Source of the DNA: Rhodocollybia butyracea | Taxonomy: Eukaryota; Basidiomycota; Agaricomycetes; Agaricales; Omphalotaceae | Length of the DNA: 64,000 nt | NCBI GenBank assembly: GCA_015501585.1 | Contig: JADNRY010000096.1 | Coordinates: forward strand, 146,834 to 210,833 | Reading direction: 5' to 3' | Program-made: the position numbers and the translations under genes | The notes under the pieces: generated by a model | Told to the model about the DNA's origin: nothing | The model's input: the letters and a program-made list of their open reading frames with translations, nothing else | The model's database searches: none | Shown here: one piece after another, positions 44,046 to 55,430 of the stretch | Layout of the letters: the number at the start of each line of letters is the position of its first letter | Numbering within the stretch: the first letter of the stretch is position 1

Positions 44046-46049
44046 TATATGTAAAATACAATTAAAAGAATGTGTCACATGGGACGTATGTAAGTAACGT
44101 AATGAAAGCAGAAAATCTTCTGGTTTCGTTACGGCATGAATCCACGAACGTATAGATGACATAACAAGATAAGATCATCAACTTTTAACAACCTGTCCAT
44201 CACTGGAGCCAGGCCACGTGATGGAAAGTACATTAGATTAGCCTGTACATAGCATAGCTTAACCTAATACTACCAGCTTTACCGCTAGCCAGCGAGCCTT
44301 GGGCATATCAGTGGACCCCTTGGCCCTCTCCAATACTTACCCATGACTATTCAATACCGTCGGAAACATTAATCAAAGCACTACCCATATACTTAGTACT
44401 GTTTCCGAGTCTTCCAATTAGTACTCTCAGCAGAGCTACATGATACAAAATGCAAGGCCAGCTTCAAAAAAATTACAGCCTGATGAACCGGATCCTGAAA
44501 TGTGATGAGTTTAACTAATATGCCCACTAAATCTGAAGTCATAATTGTCTGCAGGTCCAGTGATAGAAACTTGTGCTCAAAGTTAATTAAAGTCCAGCCA
44601 TGATCCTTGCCATGATCTCCAGTACTTGTGTCACTATTTTAAACTAAACTGAAAAATCTGTGCAGATCTCAGTTCTCTTCTAGCTCTTAAACAAACATCT
44701 CCATATTCTGCCATAGTCATTCTTCTCCCTTGTGAAACTAGTTAACTCGCTATCCCCGACTCCAGTGACACATCGAGTGAAACAACTGCCAGGGTGCAAA
44801 GCCAAATCTACTCTATGTTAAGTACAATGACTCGGTAAAGTAATTTAGCGAATGATAAAGGAAAAATACTTATTTAGTACCGACGGAATACGGATAGAGA
44901 AAGGGAGAAACATTGCCCATGCGTGAATGCGATAGCGGGACTCAAACTCCCCTGACACAGACCATACAGATAGTCGACATCCCTGTAGGCTGTCATGAGC
45001 ACAGTAGTAAGTACCTTTTATCAGCCAGTCAATGACAGAACAGCTGGTAAATACTTTGCTGTGGTCATGGCAAGTGTGGTTTGCCAGACTACATATACAG
45101 TTGTGCATATAGTTGGCATGTAGCATGACTTGTAAGTAAGTACTATGGACTTACAGACTTACTAAATAGGTAAGTAATAGTTACTTATTTCGATAAATCA
45201 TTTATTCATTTTAAACTTCTTACTTGTATTTAAAGGACTAATTACTTAAAACGAGTCCTTGGACTCTTTCATCACCTTCTAATAAACCTTATCATCTCTC
45301 TAGTACTTGCGCACTTGTTGGTACTCGTAATCCCATAAGATCTCACTAGAAGACCTATTCTCACTTAGAATACTTCGGGCCTTGCCTTGAAACTTTCCCA
45401 CCTTGAATAGATTGGACTTGGTTCAAGTATATACATGAGCTGGCTCAAACTAGTGGATGCTGACCTTCCCTCGAAAATTGAAGGTCAGAGTGGCTAGTCT
45501 AGACTGGCCCTCCTACACGGGAGGCGCAAGCCACAGGAGGAGGGGCCGCCCACTTTCCCAGTCCAGCACCTCTACTACCTCCGAGTCGGTCCTCACCAGT
45601 GTCCCAACGGTGTCACATTGGGTCTCACTTACACGCCTGCCGCTGTGCAGTGATACCATCCCCCTGGTCTTCCATCCCCGGCAAAAATGCTGGGTCTTCA
45701 CCGCGGCCCCGTCTTGGGCCCGTCACTTCACTATTTGAAACTCTTCAGTTTCTGTTGACCAATAGTTAGCTTACTTATCACACATTTACCAAGACAAGTT
45801 GTCGTACAGTTGTGTACACTGAAGTTAGATTACTTTTCAAGTTCACAACTGTTTCCAAAACTTCCTGGCGGAGCATCAACGTAGCAAGTTGTACTTGGAT
45901 GAACTATAACAGATACCCGATGAATGTGAGGCCATAGCATTAGTTATTTGGCATTAACAGTGATAGACTAGCTTAAGGAATTATTGACCTCTTAATTGAC
46001 AACAAGAACAGCCCTGATGAATAAATAGCTGTAGATTTACATGATTATG
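44046..46049. other. no gene recognised
   Basis: The longest frame, 45457-45738, is Ser/Thr-rich without motifs. AT-rich sequence with GTAAGTAAGTA/TACTTAC words at 45130-45210 could form weak hairpins. Nothing is supported as a gene. Confidence 0.4.
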
Positions 46050-46442
46050 ACAGGTTCCCGAGGTCCGTGTCCCGATTTGGCACCATCAGTTCGGCTATGT
46101 CAAAAACCATGATCCGACGCAGGCCCTTCTTGCTTTCCATATAAGGCATCTCTAGTCTTATTTGAGAGCGACTTGAGCTGACTTGAGTCAATTAAGTGGG
46201 CCTGGTTGTGACTTAAGCTGCCCTGGTTACCGCTCCAGCCAACCTGTCAATTTTTCAATTCATGCCAAGTTGCGTCAAGTCAATCTTGGGTCAATCACGG
46301 CGACTTCAGACAGAACGATAGCATGAACCTTTGATTGAGCCGCAGGAGTAACTTACCAGCTGGGAGCTGCTTAAGTTGGCTTCTATGCCGAAAGTGGCTT
46401 TTCGCCAGCTTAAGTTGAGGGGTACTTTTCCTGATGCTCCAA

Positions 46443-46859
46443 CATCAGGAATAGCCATTTTTGCCTAGGAGAGAGACCCCAGAGTGGCCCAAGGAAAACT
46501 AGGTGACCTATGAATCCTATGGCATCCTAGGATTTTGGGCTCATCCCTTGCCAGTCAAGGCTCTTGAGGATTCCCTAGGGTATCCTGGGAAACCCCAGGG
46601 AAACTCCAGGACAACTTTGGGAAAATCTGGGCAAACCTGAGGCTGACAGACCTAGGCTTGCCTGCAGAAAATTTCCAGTTGTTGGCAATATTAATAGAAT
46701 TACCATATTTGGTAATGGTTTGAGTTTTGTATTAGGGTCTTTCTATACCATAGATTATATTCACAATTTGGACCTAACAATTTCATGTGGTTTTGAGTGA
46801 GATAAAAGCAAATTATGGGTAAATCTACTACGGGATTGCATTATTAAGCGCCGCCATTG
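46443..46859. mobile_element. chimera of foldback A left arm and mariner MITE right half
   Basis: 46443-46670 matches the left arm and tip of foldback A (CATCAGGAATAGCCATTTTT, CCTATGGCATCCTAGG, GGCTCTTGAGGATTCCCTAG). At about 46671 it switches to the inner part and end of the MITE described at 42939 (CTGCAGAAAATTTCCAGTTG to AAGCGCCGCCATTG), followed by TA. A separate CTTTTCCTGATG end lies just upstream at 46425-46436, perhaps from another diverged relative. Confidence 0.7.
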
Positions 46860-48378
46860 TAGTATTGTACTGCTTAATCCTGCAACGATAATCTCCAATC
46901 CATACAATAGAGCTAAATAATTCCTGCCATGCAGCCACTTAAAACCTTCTGAATCACTGGAAGAGGTCCGTAAAAAAATATCTTAGTGGGCTCCCAGCAC
47001 CAACCAACCACCCATTGGGGTGTCACTAAAGAGACATGTCTTGAGGTGCTAAGCTCCCTGTCCTCGGTGGACTCTACACCATGATACTTCTGGCTTTCTG
47101 GTTGCTTTCTGAGTGTGTGCAGGCTATACACCTACTTTTTGAGATGATTTGGATCTGTAATGCCAATGCAATACATTCATCAGATAGGTTGAGCAAATTT
47201 TTTTGACACGAAAGGAGCCTTTTTTCAGCCTGGTTAATATGTCTGGAAACCATGAGTGCAAAATTGGCCATAAGTGATGATACATGTGCTGCTGCACAGT
47301 GTAATTTTTGATGTGCTGCTCAATGCTTCATTAAGCGCTGAGCTCCAGCTCAGGCCTCAGCCCAGGGTCTTTGAGCATTCTGGGCCGGGCCTTGAGCCCT
47401 TTGAGCCCAATGATGGCTGGGGCCAGGCTAAGCTCAAAGACTGCCGGCTTTGGGGGCTTAACGGCCCTGAGCCGTAGCCGGCACATCACTACTCTGACAT
47501 TTTCAGACCCAGCAATGGTAGTTCAAAACCTGCACCATCTGATAGCTCAGCTCCTTGGTCCATTATCATATTATCAAACATACATTAATCTTGCATGCAC
47601 GTACAAATCTTTGTGACATTTCAGATCTTTTGGCTTTAACCTATCTAGGCTAGACTCTGTCAATCATTTCTCTGTTAAAAACTGATTATCAGTGTACACA
47701 TACAAACTATAACAGATTAGTTGTACTAATGTCTATATTATTTTTTAATCAAGTGTTTATTCCAAAAATTCAAATACACTTAATGATATTTGGGGTCACT
47801 GAAGGTCCTTAAGAATAGTCAGGTTTTTATTACAACTTAATGGTTACCTGGATAGGTTGAAGATGGGCTTAGTCACATTTGATTCTGTTCTACAAGATGT
47901 TTTAGGCTTGAGTGCACAGGGGCCATCTCAGGGTGAGCCCAGGTATGCTCAAGTCGTTCTTAAGTCAGCAACTGGCAGGTCCTTACACTTAAACTGACTT
48001 GAGTTGACCTGAGTGGACTTGGGAGCCTCAGCCTTCAGGCCACTCCAGTAGAGGCTTACAAGAGCTTCAAACTTGAGCATGCCTTAAACCTACTTAAGCC
48101 CAGATTCTAGAGTGCTTTTCCTAACGTTATGGAAGGCAGGTACTAATTCTTTGTGCAAGATGAATAGAGGCGCTCTGAAATAAGTGCAAGGCAGTCACTT
48201 GAACAGTAACAACAACTTCCCAACTTTCCACAAATTTCTACACCTTCCAGATGGTTTGAAGCCAGTCACAATCCGCGGGGATACTCTTCACAATATCCAA
48301 AAACCTTTCACTGTCCTTTCCTTCCACTGACAACTTCATCTAGCTGGAATTCTCACTGGCTAGGATCATAGTGGAGAG
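46860..48378. other. no gene recognised; diverged repeats
   Basis: A segment at 47330-47480 is rich in GAGC, GGCC and AGCTCA words. 47890-48130 resembles 46150-46443 (GACTTGAG, CTTAAG and a CTTTTCCT end) and may be a further degraded foldback relative. No gene is supported. Confidence 0.35.
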
Positions 48379-51251
48379 CTAAAGATACAATGTGTGAGAT
48401 GAATAGGCTCCAACCAGTGCAGAGTAATTGACCTTTTCCCCGATAGCATAAACTGTGGCCTGAGTATGGCCAATGTGAAGTGGAAAGATGCTAGCGTCTG
48501 CGACACGCAGATTGGTGGTGCCATAGACTTTTAGGAATGGGTCAACGACGCCGCCGTGTTCTCTTGGTGCCATAGCCGCTGTGCCTTGGTAAAACAACAT
48601 AGGTATTACGTGCACACATGAAAAGATCACTCACCTATCTCGTGATCACCGCCCTGTATAACAAAAATTTAAAGGTCAAAATATAGTTATTTGCAAGACC
48701 ATTGGTCTGAGGGGCTTACAGCTACGGTTTCGCGAACGAACCTGGACAGAAATAGTGGATGAGAGACAAGCAAAAGATTTGTCAAAGCAACTTACTGCAG
48801 TAACTCGTCATCGCTCATCATCGAGGGATTAGGGTCAGTCTGAAAGTCGATCAGTTCTGAGAGTGGGGGTTGTTGTGCTATCTTAAAAAGGAATTTGAGA
48901 GCATTGACGAGGAACAATGCATCTATCCATCAACAATTGAGTAATTTTGAAACACAGCCTGCTGAATTTCTTCACCATAGTCCTGTCCAAGAAAGTTTAT
49001 GTCAATGATGGGCTGAATAAGCGAATTCGTGGAATTGATGTGCTTGCATATGAACCAGCCAACCCATGAGCGTGTTGACCTACAACCAATCGAGGAGACT
49101 CACAACACTTCCCCGACTAAGAGGATGCTATGCAAACTTTTAATTGGCGATGTATGCATATGTTATGAAGTACTCACAGACATTCCCCCAAGCATGAAGA
49201 TGTAGCTTTCGTTAATGGCCGGGTTAACCTCGCCCCTGCTCCAAAGAATGATCTCTGCATCAGGTACCACTCCGTTTCTCAGCCAAGATCGCTGTATCGG
49301 GAACTGGAGTTGCTCCAGGGGGTTTAGAGTCTGCGCGCGGGTATCATTGTCGAATACGTTCTCCAGAAACACCAGTTGTTCTGAGTCTACCACTGCTTGG
49401 AGGGGGGAGAAGATGACGGTTGTATCAAGATCCGTCAGGAGTCCGGTTCCTGTGCGGTTACTATGGATTTCATCGGTGAGTGACAATCATGCATAGAAGT
49501 AAGAAGGTTTACTATAACGCAAACTGTTCCGTAAAAAATGTCTTATTGTTGCGTAAGATGTCTACACGGAGATCGATGAGAAAGGATAAGGATATATATA
49601 TATAGCTCACCGAATGTAAGAAAACCAGGCTTCAGCTGCCATTGAGCTGGGACATAAGGATGTTCCTGTGTGCCACTTCATAAAAAACCTCCTGTATAAG
49701 ACTTAAAAGTCAAATCATACCTGGAGATTCTCTCCCACGCCAGGTAGATCTACCAGCGGTTCGATATTGAGACTATGCAGGTGAGTTGCATTTCCAATGC
49801 CTAAGGATGCTTTGTGAGTACAATACTGATCTGATAACGAGCGGAAAGTACCCGAAAGCTCTAGAACTTGAGGTGTTTTGAGGGTACCAGCTGACAAGAT
49901 AATTTCCTTTTTTGCGTTCGCTGTATGGGTCGTGGAGTTCACGATGAACTCGACCTGCGTTGCACTTAGGCCCAGCGTGGTATTAACAAACACAACTTTT
50001 GCGACCTGGCGTTAGGCCGATCAGCGGCTTCTTAATTAGTGCAACTAATGAAGTATACTAACCGAGGCGCCGAGAAGGATATGCAGGTTAGGTTTGGTCG
50101 GCTGGTCGCAAAAGTATGCTCGAGCTGCATAGGAGCGAAAACCTTGAGTCCGATCTACCGAACACAAGGTGTTCCACACCCCAGACGTACTACCAGAAAG
50201 CTTTGTTTTTGATGTAGTCATTGATATATAGCACACTTTAAACATGACTCACTGGCTGTGCGTTCGTACTAAAATTCATCGCGTTCACAGTTTTTACGAA
50301 TGCAGGTACGGGATCGGGGTAAAAAATATTATGAGATGCCTGTCATATGGATTGGAAAAGGGAATTAAGTCTTATGTACTTTTGAAGCCTTACTTACCAC
50401 AACGGGCCCAGTAAATCCCTCAAACTCAGAGGCATGTTCGGAAGCATTGCGTGCTTCAGCGGGTGTGATACCAGGGTATGGGTCGCCTGGAACTGTCAGG
50501 ATATCCTCCGACTTCTTGAAGAAGGGTAGGAGACCATCCCAGTCCCAGCCATTACCTGGAGCTATCTGCTCCCAGGCGTTATACTCCTCAGACGAGCCCC
50601 GATTCCAAGCCATCAAGTTCAAAGCACTAGATCCCCCTAAAAGTTTTCCTCTGCGTCGAAAAATACTCACTGTCAGCACATTAATCACCGGGAAGATGCA
50701 CTGTAGACACCTAGGTATAGCAATGACCCGCCCTGCGGCATGGGTTTGAGGCACCATGTCAAAGTTCCAGTCGTAAAGTGGATTTCCTGCGGCTTCTCCA
50801 GCGAGCCCTCAAGACACAATTAACTGAGTGATCGCGAGTTCGGGGGTTCAAAGATATTTATACCTGGTACATCTATCAGGGGGTCGCCAATGCGAAAGCC
50901 ACCGGCTTCCAGGATTCCGATCGTCAGATTAGTATTCTCTGAAAGCCTGCAAAGATTTTATTGAGCTTTACGCCATAGGCCACTACGAATGGCTGACCTT
51001 GCACCGATCGTCATCCCCGCAGTACCACCGCCTGAGAACGTGCCTTTAGTCGCCCCAGCCGGCTTTCGGATGAATTTTGTTGCGTACCAATGATGAGATA
51101 GTCAAATATGGTGTTTTTTAAACTGCTCCACCGTAGACAGGGACGGAGGAAATTCTGGTGCCTTGCTCAAGCAGGATGAGTCAGGTGACGTCGCACCTCG
51201 AACCTCCTTCCCGAAGCAAAAGGCGAATAAAAAGGCAAGGGAAAGCACCAT
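48379..51251 (-). CDS. GMC oxidoreductase (aryl-alcohol-oxidase-like), secreted, one frameshift
   Basis: GMC enzymes are FAD-dependent alcohol or sugar oxidases. Secreted fungal forms supply hydrogen peroxide for lignocellulose breakdown. The N-terminus MVLSLAFLFAFCFGKEVRGA looks like a signal peptide. The FAD motif is split over exons as IFDYLIIG and GGTAGMTIGA, then LSENTNLTIGILEAGG. GKLLGGSSALNLMAWNRGS is the GMC signature 1 region, and AKKEIILSAGTLKTPQVLELSG is signature 2. The catalytic His pair is in DHEIGTAAM (on a 19-nt exon near 48640-48658) and PLHIGHTQATVYAIGEK. About 14 short exons are needed. A run of six T at 51114-51119 puts the signal peptide and FAD part one base out of frame. 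The acceptor near 49490 is not visible, and stops lie in the 48900-49070 part unless an extra intron is used. It is therefore either recently damaged or locally misread. Confidence 0.8.
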
Positions 51252-51747
51252 AATCTTATTGCAGACAACTTCAGCCAGCAGATGAATTTATAGCAAACAA
51301 CTAGTTTTCAAATCTGTCATGAACAACCTGGATCAGCCAAAACAAAACAGTTTTGAAGAATTTCAATGGGTTCGACACTGGGACTGGGAATCAGGATCTG
51401 ATGTGTTCATCACCTCCTACAGCGTTGCATTTTCGTAGAATGGTTTATTCTAAAAAAAATCCGATCAGTCAAAGTAAACATGTTTGAATGAGTTCGCCAG
51501 GGTAACTGGGGTTTGACTTGGGAATCAGGATCTGATGTGTTCACTGCCTGCCTGGAGATCCAGATCAAATCGGCATTCTCCGTGTCGTGTACGTGACAGG
51601 CCTCCCAATGGGAGCGTGTCGGTGAACCTTGACCTACAAACAGCGTGGAACTAAGCCGGCAACATCGGTCTTCTCTATCTGTCGAGGACATGTCGCCCTC
51701 GCACTCATAAAGCCAAAAGCCAGAGTCTAGTCAGGCACTTCTCTAGC
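51252..51747. promoter_or_regulatory. divergent promoter region with a 25-bp direct repeat
   Basis: The 496-bp gap separates the start codons of two divergent predicted secreted enzymes. TGGGAATCAGGATCTGATGT plus GTTCA is present twice without mismatch (51385-51409 and 51519-51543). Each copy holds the near-palindrome ATCAGGATCTGAT. This could be a shared regulatory site or a duplication remnant. Confidence 0.45.
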
Positions 51748-53077
51748 ATGTTGCAGTTCACTCGCCTTCTGACCCTTGTTCCTACTGTTTTCCTCCTCTT
51801 TCCGCATGCTATCTCTGCGAGTTCTCCACGTCTAGTCTCATCCCGTGGGTCTACTTTGAGCGGGACTATTACTGTCGGCCAGAATGGAACCGAGTTGTTC
51901 TACACAGACTCAGGACCACCAGCTTCCGATTCCTACGTTACTTTCTTTGCCGTTCATGGTCTAGGATTTGACGAAGGTCTGTAGCGGTATCCATACAACA
52001 TTTCCCCTACTGATCGTCACTCATTCAATAGGCATATTCCAGAAGGTGCAGGCCCTTATGCAGACCTCCGGAGCACGCTTCGTTGCGATCAACCGACGCG
52101 ACTATCCCCACTCTACGCCATACTCCGCTGCTGAGATCAGTGTGATCATAAATGGCACAGACTCCGAGCGTACGCAGTTCAGCACAGCGCGAGGTGTCGA
52201 GCTCTTGACCTTCATGAGCCAGTTCATTGTGCAAAAAGGACTGTCCCCGATATCAGCTGATGGTTTGACTGGAGGAATCGTGTTGATAGGCTGGTCATTA
52301 GGGAATCCGCTTCCACTAGCAGCGGTGGGTAGTATTGATAAGGTACCATCATCGATGCAGAAACAGCTTGCATCTTACATGCGAGGGTTGATCATGCAAG
52401 GTACACAACCTTATTGTTCTGAACATCAATGTATCTTAACCTGGTACGAACCATTCTTCCATCAGAACCGGCTCCAAATATTCTTGGTCTTCCCACTCCT
52501 GCACAAAACTGGGCACCTCTCATCGACACGTCTTTCCCAGCTGTGGATCAGATTCCAATGTTCAACATATGGGTAACATCTTATTTCCAGCAAGGTGACC
52601 TTTCCACCCGCGACCTCAATCAGTTGTCCTGGGTCGTACCTGCTGTGTTCAGAGAACCAAGCATATTCAACATGACACCATCCCAGTTTAATAGTATTGT
52701 CCTCAATGGAACCAATGTTGTGAACGATCTTCTCACTGTCCTCAACTTCGGTCCTCAGCTGCTTCTGAACTACCAGCAGTCGAATTTCAACACTACTATT
52801 CGTAACCTGCTTCCGAGCATGAGAAACTCTTTGATATGTGGGGATGTGTCGCTTGCGTTTTCCATAGCAGCATTTTGGGATGTTGAAGATGATAATGAGG
52901 CTGCTGGAGGAGGGTTTGTCAGCTTCGACTTGGTTGAAGGTGTCAATCACTTTGTGAGTTCTTTGCGTGGTTGACCACGGGCTGGGGTGGCTCGCTAACT
53001 ATTTTTCATGGTTATAGATTCACTGGGACAACCCAGAAACGGCAAAAAATGTCTATCTTGCTTCTGTAGAGAGATAA
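51748..53077 (+). CDS. secreted alpha/beta hydrolase
   Basis: Four exons join cleanly: 51748-51979, about 52031-52393, about 52465-52952 and about 53019-53077, with introns GTCTGT...TAG, GTACAC...CAG and GTGAGT...TAG. The protein starts with a signal peptide (LLTLVPTVFLLFPHAISASS). It has an HGLG-like oxyanion-hole motif (FAVHGLGFDEG) and a nucleophile elbow GWSLG within IVLIGWSLGNPLPLAA. A late His is in VEGVNHFIHWDNPE. The acidic residue of the triad is less certain, perhaps in the CGDVSLAFSI region. Several NxT/NxS sites suggest glycosylation. The substrate cannot be told. It is divergent from the GMC oxidoreductase gene and may share its regulation. No lesion was seen. Confidence 0.85.
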
Positions 53078-53499
53078 GGGTGTGACTAAATCTCTAATTG
53101 TTTTTGTTCCACAATTCATTTGGATCTGTTTGCAAATGTCCTCGTATGATTGTCTAGGTGTAGAATAACATGTACTGTGAATACAAAGGTATCACTTTGG
53201 TTTTGTCGTAAAAGCCCATTCCAAAATTTGGACACGGCATGATCGGTGGCATTCCGCGTGTATTTCGATTTGCTCCTAGCTTAAAACCCGCATACATATA
53301 CGCACGGCAGAATCTTGCACACATCCTCCAACGCTTGAACTTCCAATAAGGGCTGCGATCCCCGTATGGACATAGTGTTGTGCGGGCTGAAGCTCACCCA
53401 AAATCTGAGCCGGGTCCTATGAGGGGGCTCGGGGCCGGCTCAGATATGAATCATGTGATGTAACAAAAACATACTACCAGATAATTAATTTCTATGAAA
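53078..53499. other. no gene recognised
   Basis: 3' flank of the hydrolase gene. GGCTCGGGGCCGGCTCAGA near 53430 resembles the GAGC/GGCC-rich stretch at 47330-47480, so it may be part of a repeat. Confidence 0.35.
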
Positions 53500-53630
53500 T
53501 TACATGAAGACATCCTCCCAGTCCTCACTTTCATCATCTAGGGAGATCCATTCAGATCTCTCAGTCACCAGTGCTGACCGGGCTACTTCCGCTGCTAGTA
53601 CTTCCAAACTCTCCTCTAACTCATGTTAGA
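53500..53630 (-). pseudogene. acidic C-terminal coding fragment
   Basis: The minus strand reads HELEESLEVLAAEVARSALV, then RSEWISLDDESEDWEDVFM and a stop. The composition is like a protein C-terminus. It may come from a transposase, but this is a guess. Confidence 0.25.
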
Positions 53631-55430
53631 CCGCTGTAGTAAAAGGAACCCCAAATAATAAATTTTTACGTAGTAAAGAAACTCGAGAGCCTTTTTAGAG
53701 CCACACTAACCCTAAATCAGACAAAGGGGCGCAATCTGAGCCAATTTAGGACACTTCGACAGGTGAGACATGCGGGGCAAGAGCGCCACCGTCACGGTTC
53801 ACTACGAGAGTCCAAACGGTACACTAGTAGTTCGCTTCATTAACGTTTAACCCTACCATTCGACGAAAAAAAATTGGACCAGCAACAAAGGAAATTGAAT
53901 AGAGTACACTTTGTCCTTCTGCACAAGAACCTATACACCTATGGCAACGCAGGTAAGTAAAAGTCTCCCAGAAGATGCGCTAAATCCTGACCGATATCCT
54001 GACCGATTTTAGGCTAACGTGGATATGCTGACTCAGGGCTGCACACGAAAGTGGTGTAAGAACAAGTCCAAACACACACCAACACACACACTCAAAATCA
54101 AACACAAGTTCGGAGGGTACACGAAAAGATATAAAATTCAAAGTACAAATGCTTTTTAGGGGTTCAGAATACAAGGGACAGGTCTTATCTGTTTAAGTTC
54201 CACTGAACTTGGGTGCAATAACTTTACTTTCTGCTGAATAACTTTACTATGCTGAACTGAATAACTTTACTTGAGCTGCCCAAATAACTTCACTTTCTTT
54301 AGTTGTTACAAGTACAATCTTTCAAATGCTATTCTGTTTCTGCTCTGCTATTCTTGCAATATAAATACAAGTTCTCTGCTAGGTGCCGAAGCGATCCCTT
54401 TGAACTACTCTGGCAATGAGTGGTATAACCTGGGGAGGTGGGTGCTTGCCTTCTTCGAGTGCTTCTTATCTCTTTTATACATGTACAGTGTAATTATCGG
54501 CATGTTTTCATGCTTTATCATGTAATAAAATCAAATGTTACAGTAGTTCTGGGTGTGCAGACTTGGGCTTCACTAGTGGCACTATATTGTGCCACAAGGA
54601 GCCGCCACAATGCCTCAACGGCGTCTATCATCATTAGTGGCACACTCAAAACATTGGTGCCACAATGCCGCAGGTATTTACGGTATCTCGTCTGATTGGC
54701 GGCACACTCGAAACAGTGGCTGCACTATACTATAATTTGCTTTTGGAATAGTACAGATTGTACTAAACAGGTACTACAAGCTTTAATCTGAATTCCAATG
54801 TCAATCTACTACACAAAGAATGGGTTTTAATATTCAAAGGTGTGAATATATGCAACTGTGTGAGCCCGGGGAGAATCATCCTCAGTTAGCAACTGTGCTT
54901 GATTCAGTTGAATGACCTTAGAATACAACATACTGCAGCTGATTTGACCTAATCAGGGATACTGAAACACGCCAAATCTAGCATTTCAAGTCCAAATTAG
55001 TCTGGGGCGTATCAACGTTCAAGGATGGCCCTTATGTCCTGAATGTATAAGGATTGTAATGCAGTAAAATATTAAAGCTCAGATTATCATCAAATATATT
55101 TGAGAGGCAAGTATGCATGACAATATCTGGAAGATCTTAGAAAATAGTTTCAATACCAATTATTGGAGTGTAAAGCACTCATAGGTAAGGATGTAAGGAA
55201 AGATTCTAAGGCCGTAAGTGCTGAAGATGCCCAGGAATCATAGGTCCAATCAAATTCTCGGCGCTTGCCATCAGTGAATTTTCAGTCCAGAATGCTCATG
55301 GAATGCTCATGAGACGGGAATGTGAGGTAAAAAGTTGTTGTCTTTTGAAAGTGCAGGAGTTGAGCCTTGCTGTTTGGGCCTTGAAAGAATAACACGACAG
55401 TGATGATCCTTAAGAGTGCACTTCAGGCAA
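53631..55430. other. no gene recognised; small tandem repeats
   Basis: GAATAACTTTAC-type words recur four times at 54205-54300. CCTGACCGAT occurs twice at 53985. GTGGC..CACACTC.AAACA words recur at 54560-54720. No gene was found. Confidence 0.4.

Noticed and set aside
45457..45738. 93-residue Ser/Thr-rich frame (+)
   Set aside because: No motif, intron signal or neighbouring exon; the GC-rich patch makes long frames likely by chance.
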